A DNA stretch of 21,189 nt from Saccoglossus kowalevskii (taxonomy: Eukaryota; Hemichordata; Enteropneusta; Harrimaniidae): assembly GCF_000003605.2 (NCBI RefSeq), contig NW_003109580.1, positions 149,029 to 170,217 on the forward strand, written 5' to 3'. Below the pieces are notes generated by a model. The model did no database searches, was not told the origin of the DNA, and was given only the letters and a program-made list of their open reading frames with translations. A program made the translations under genes and the position numbers. This document shows, piece by piece, positions 19,953 to 21,189 of this stretch (position 1 is its first letter; each line of letters opens with the position of its first letter).

Positions 19953-21189
19953 TATCTAACATAAATTACTACGTATAACTGAAAAATCTTGAATAACCGC
20001 GATTTAATTGATATTGACTTTTCACTACTGTTTTTTCTTTTCTTTTTGAACTTGGGATATTAATTTCCGCCTTCATTTGACGAGACTAGGAAATAAAGTG
20101 ACAAGCTAATGTCGCAGTGGTATTTTCCGTAAACTATTCATACTTCAGTTATTCTACTGGATAAAACCGCACACAACGTCGATAAACGCTGCTTTTAAAA
20201 ATGAAAAGAAATGTGATGAAGTAAAGCAATCCATAAACTCACAAGTAATGATAAGCATTTATTTTTTGCCGTCAGCTGGTAACACAGATTTTCCCGTCAG
20301 TATTTGTAAAGAATTCTCTTCGTCTATTGTTGGTAGTTTCTCAGAGATGACTCAGACGTATCGATCGGTGTGAAAAGAGGTTAGCTATTCCTGGTTTAAT
20401 GACTAATGAGATGGAAATAATTGGTTCCATTTGACTCTTATTATTCTTCATATTTGATGGTATAAACCAGCATTGCCACACCAGTAAAAATTAACGAAAA
20501 AATCAGAATACCATTATTTTTTTTTGCGCAACATTTAATTTTTGTGTAAATATAAACAATTATATGGAACCCACATCGTATACAACTTGACGAGATGACT
20601 GCTTTTAAGCACGTACTTATATTGTGATGTTCACTGATTTAAAGTCCCATTGGGATCAAGTTGGAAGATTCCGTCTGTGCAGTTACAGATGTGTCCACAT
20701 GTCATGTGACACAGAATTTCAGAAAAAGTCACAAATTGGTTTATAATATAACTGTAACATCTCATCTAACCAATCACCTTCCTTAAATTGGTGCCTGCGA
20801 CAGCCAATCAAATCCCAGCATGTACTTATGTCATGACATGGATTCCATTTTTCTTTTCTGTAAGTCTGTGTGTCTATAACTGTTTACTTGAAGGTACAGG
20901 GTAGTAGATAGCAAATTGTAAATGCATTGTGGGATACATGCACATTTTTTCACTATTCAAAGCAGAACTCAAATTTTGTACAACTGAGCATGTTACTGCA
21001 CATATATGCAGGAGAAAACTTAACATTTTATATATAAGTATCATATCGAAAATTTACTAAATTATGTCAATTTTTTAAATGTTTTAACAATATTAATATA
21101 GATTATAGACGACTTTTTCATTCTATGTCATCAAGCAAATTTTTTAGATATGTATAAATATTATGTCGCCATAGAACCCACTGTAAAAC
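19953..21189. other. Non-coding sequence to the window end
   Basis: I see no gene. A part at 20525-20600 is weakly similar to 8405-8510 (shared 'atttttgtgtaaa', 'aacaat' and 'gaaccca.atcg'). It ends without any recognisable exon. Confidence 0.4.

Overview
The window looks like AT-rich nuclear DNA of an invertebrate animal. The evidence is GT-AG introns, one split BTB/POZ gene with kilobase-scale introns, many short tandem arrays, MITE-like elements and a decayed DIRS-type retrotransposon. Cytosine-rich tccg tracts, retroelement tails made of short tandem repeats and a 'gccgactggcag' repeat family suggest a marine animal such as a mollusc or another lophotrochozoan. That placement is an impression, not a proof. 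Nothing indicates bacterial or organellar DNA, and most open frames here are chance or repeat-driven.

Layout. 1-1080 is a perfectly phased satellite of thirty 36-bp monomers, open at the left edge of the window. 1172-1409 and 6077-6235 are two plus-strand exons of a BTB/POZ gene; both splice junctions are phase 0 and the domain reads continuously across the intron. A weak candidate for a third exon sits at 19878-19920, which would make the second intron about 13.6 kb. The introns hold 21-bp (1529-1715), 24/25-bp (4810-5282) and 27-bp (19360-19615) arrays. They also hold three copies of a roughly 226-bp MITE (3541, 16986, 18381), a long imperfect palindrome (6550-6746) and a PIF/Harbinger-like MITE (10296-10698). 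A diverged repeat pair (7610/10980) carries a POU/homeodomain-like motif.

12691-13830 is a complex repeat with a tccg-rich head and decaying 140-bp monomers. 14540-14630 is a retroelement 3' tail ending in (TTA)n. 14873-15677 is a plus-strand pseudogene of a DIRS-like reverse transcriptase spread over three frames. The remainder is AT-rich non-coding sequence without recognisable genes.

How it fits together. The only host gene supported is the BTB gene, and the rest is mostly intronic or flanking repeat accumulation. I do not see a convincing new biological system. The best leads are the higher-order structure of the 36-bp satellite, the MITE family, the small hairpin at 1894-1948 and the shared POU/homeodomain motif in the repeat pair.
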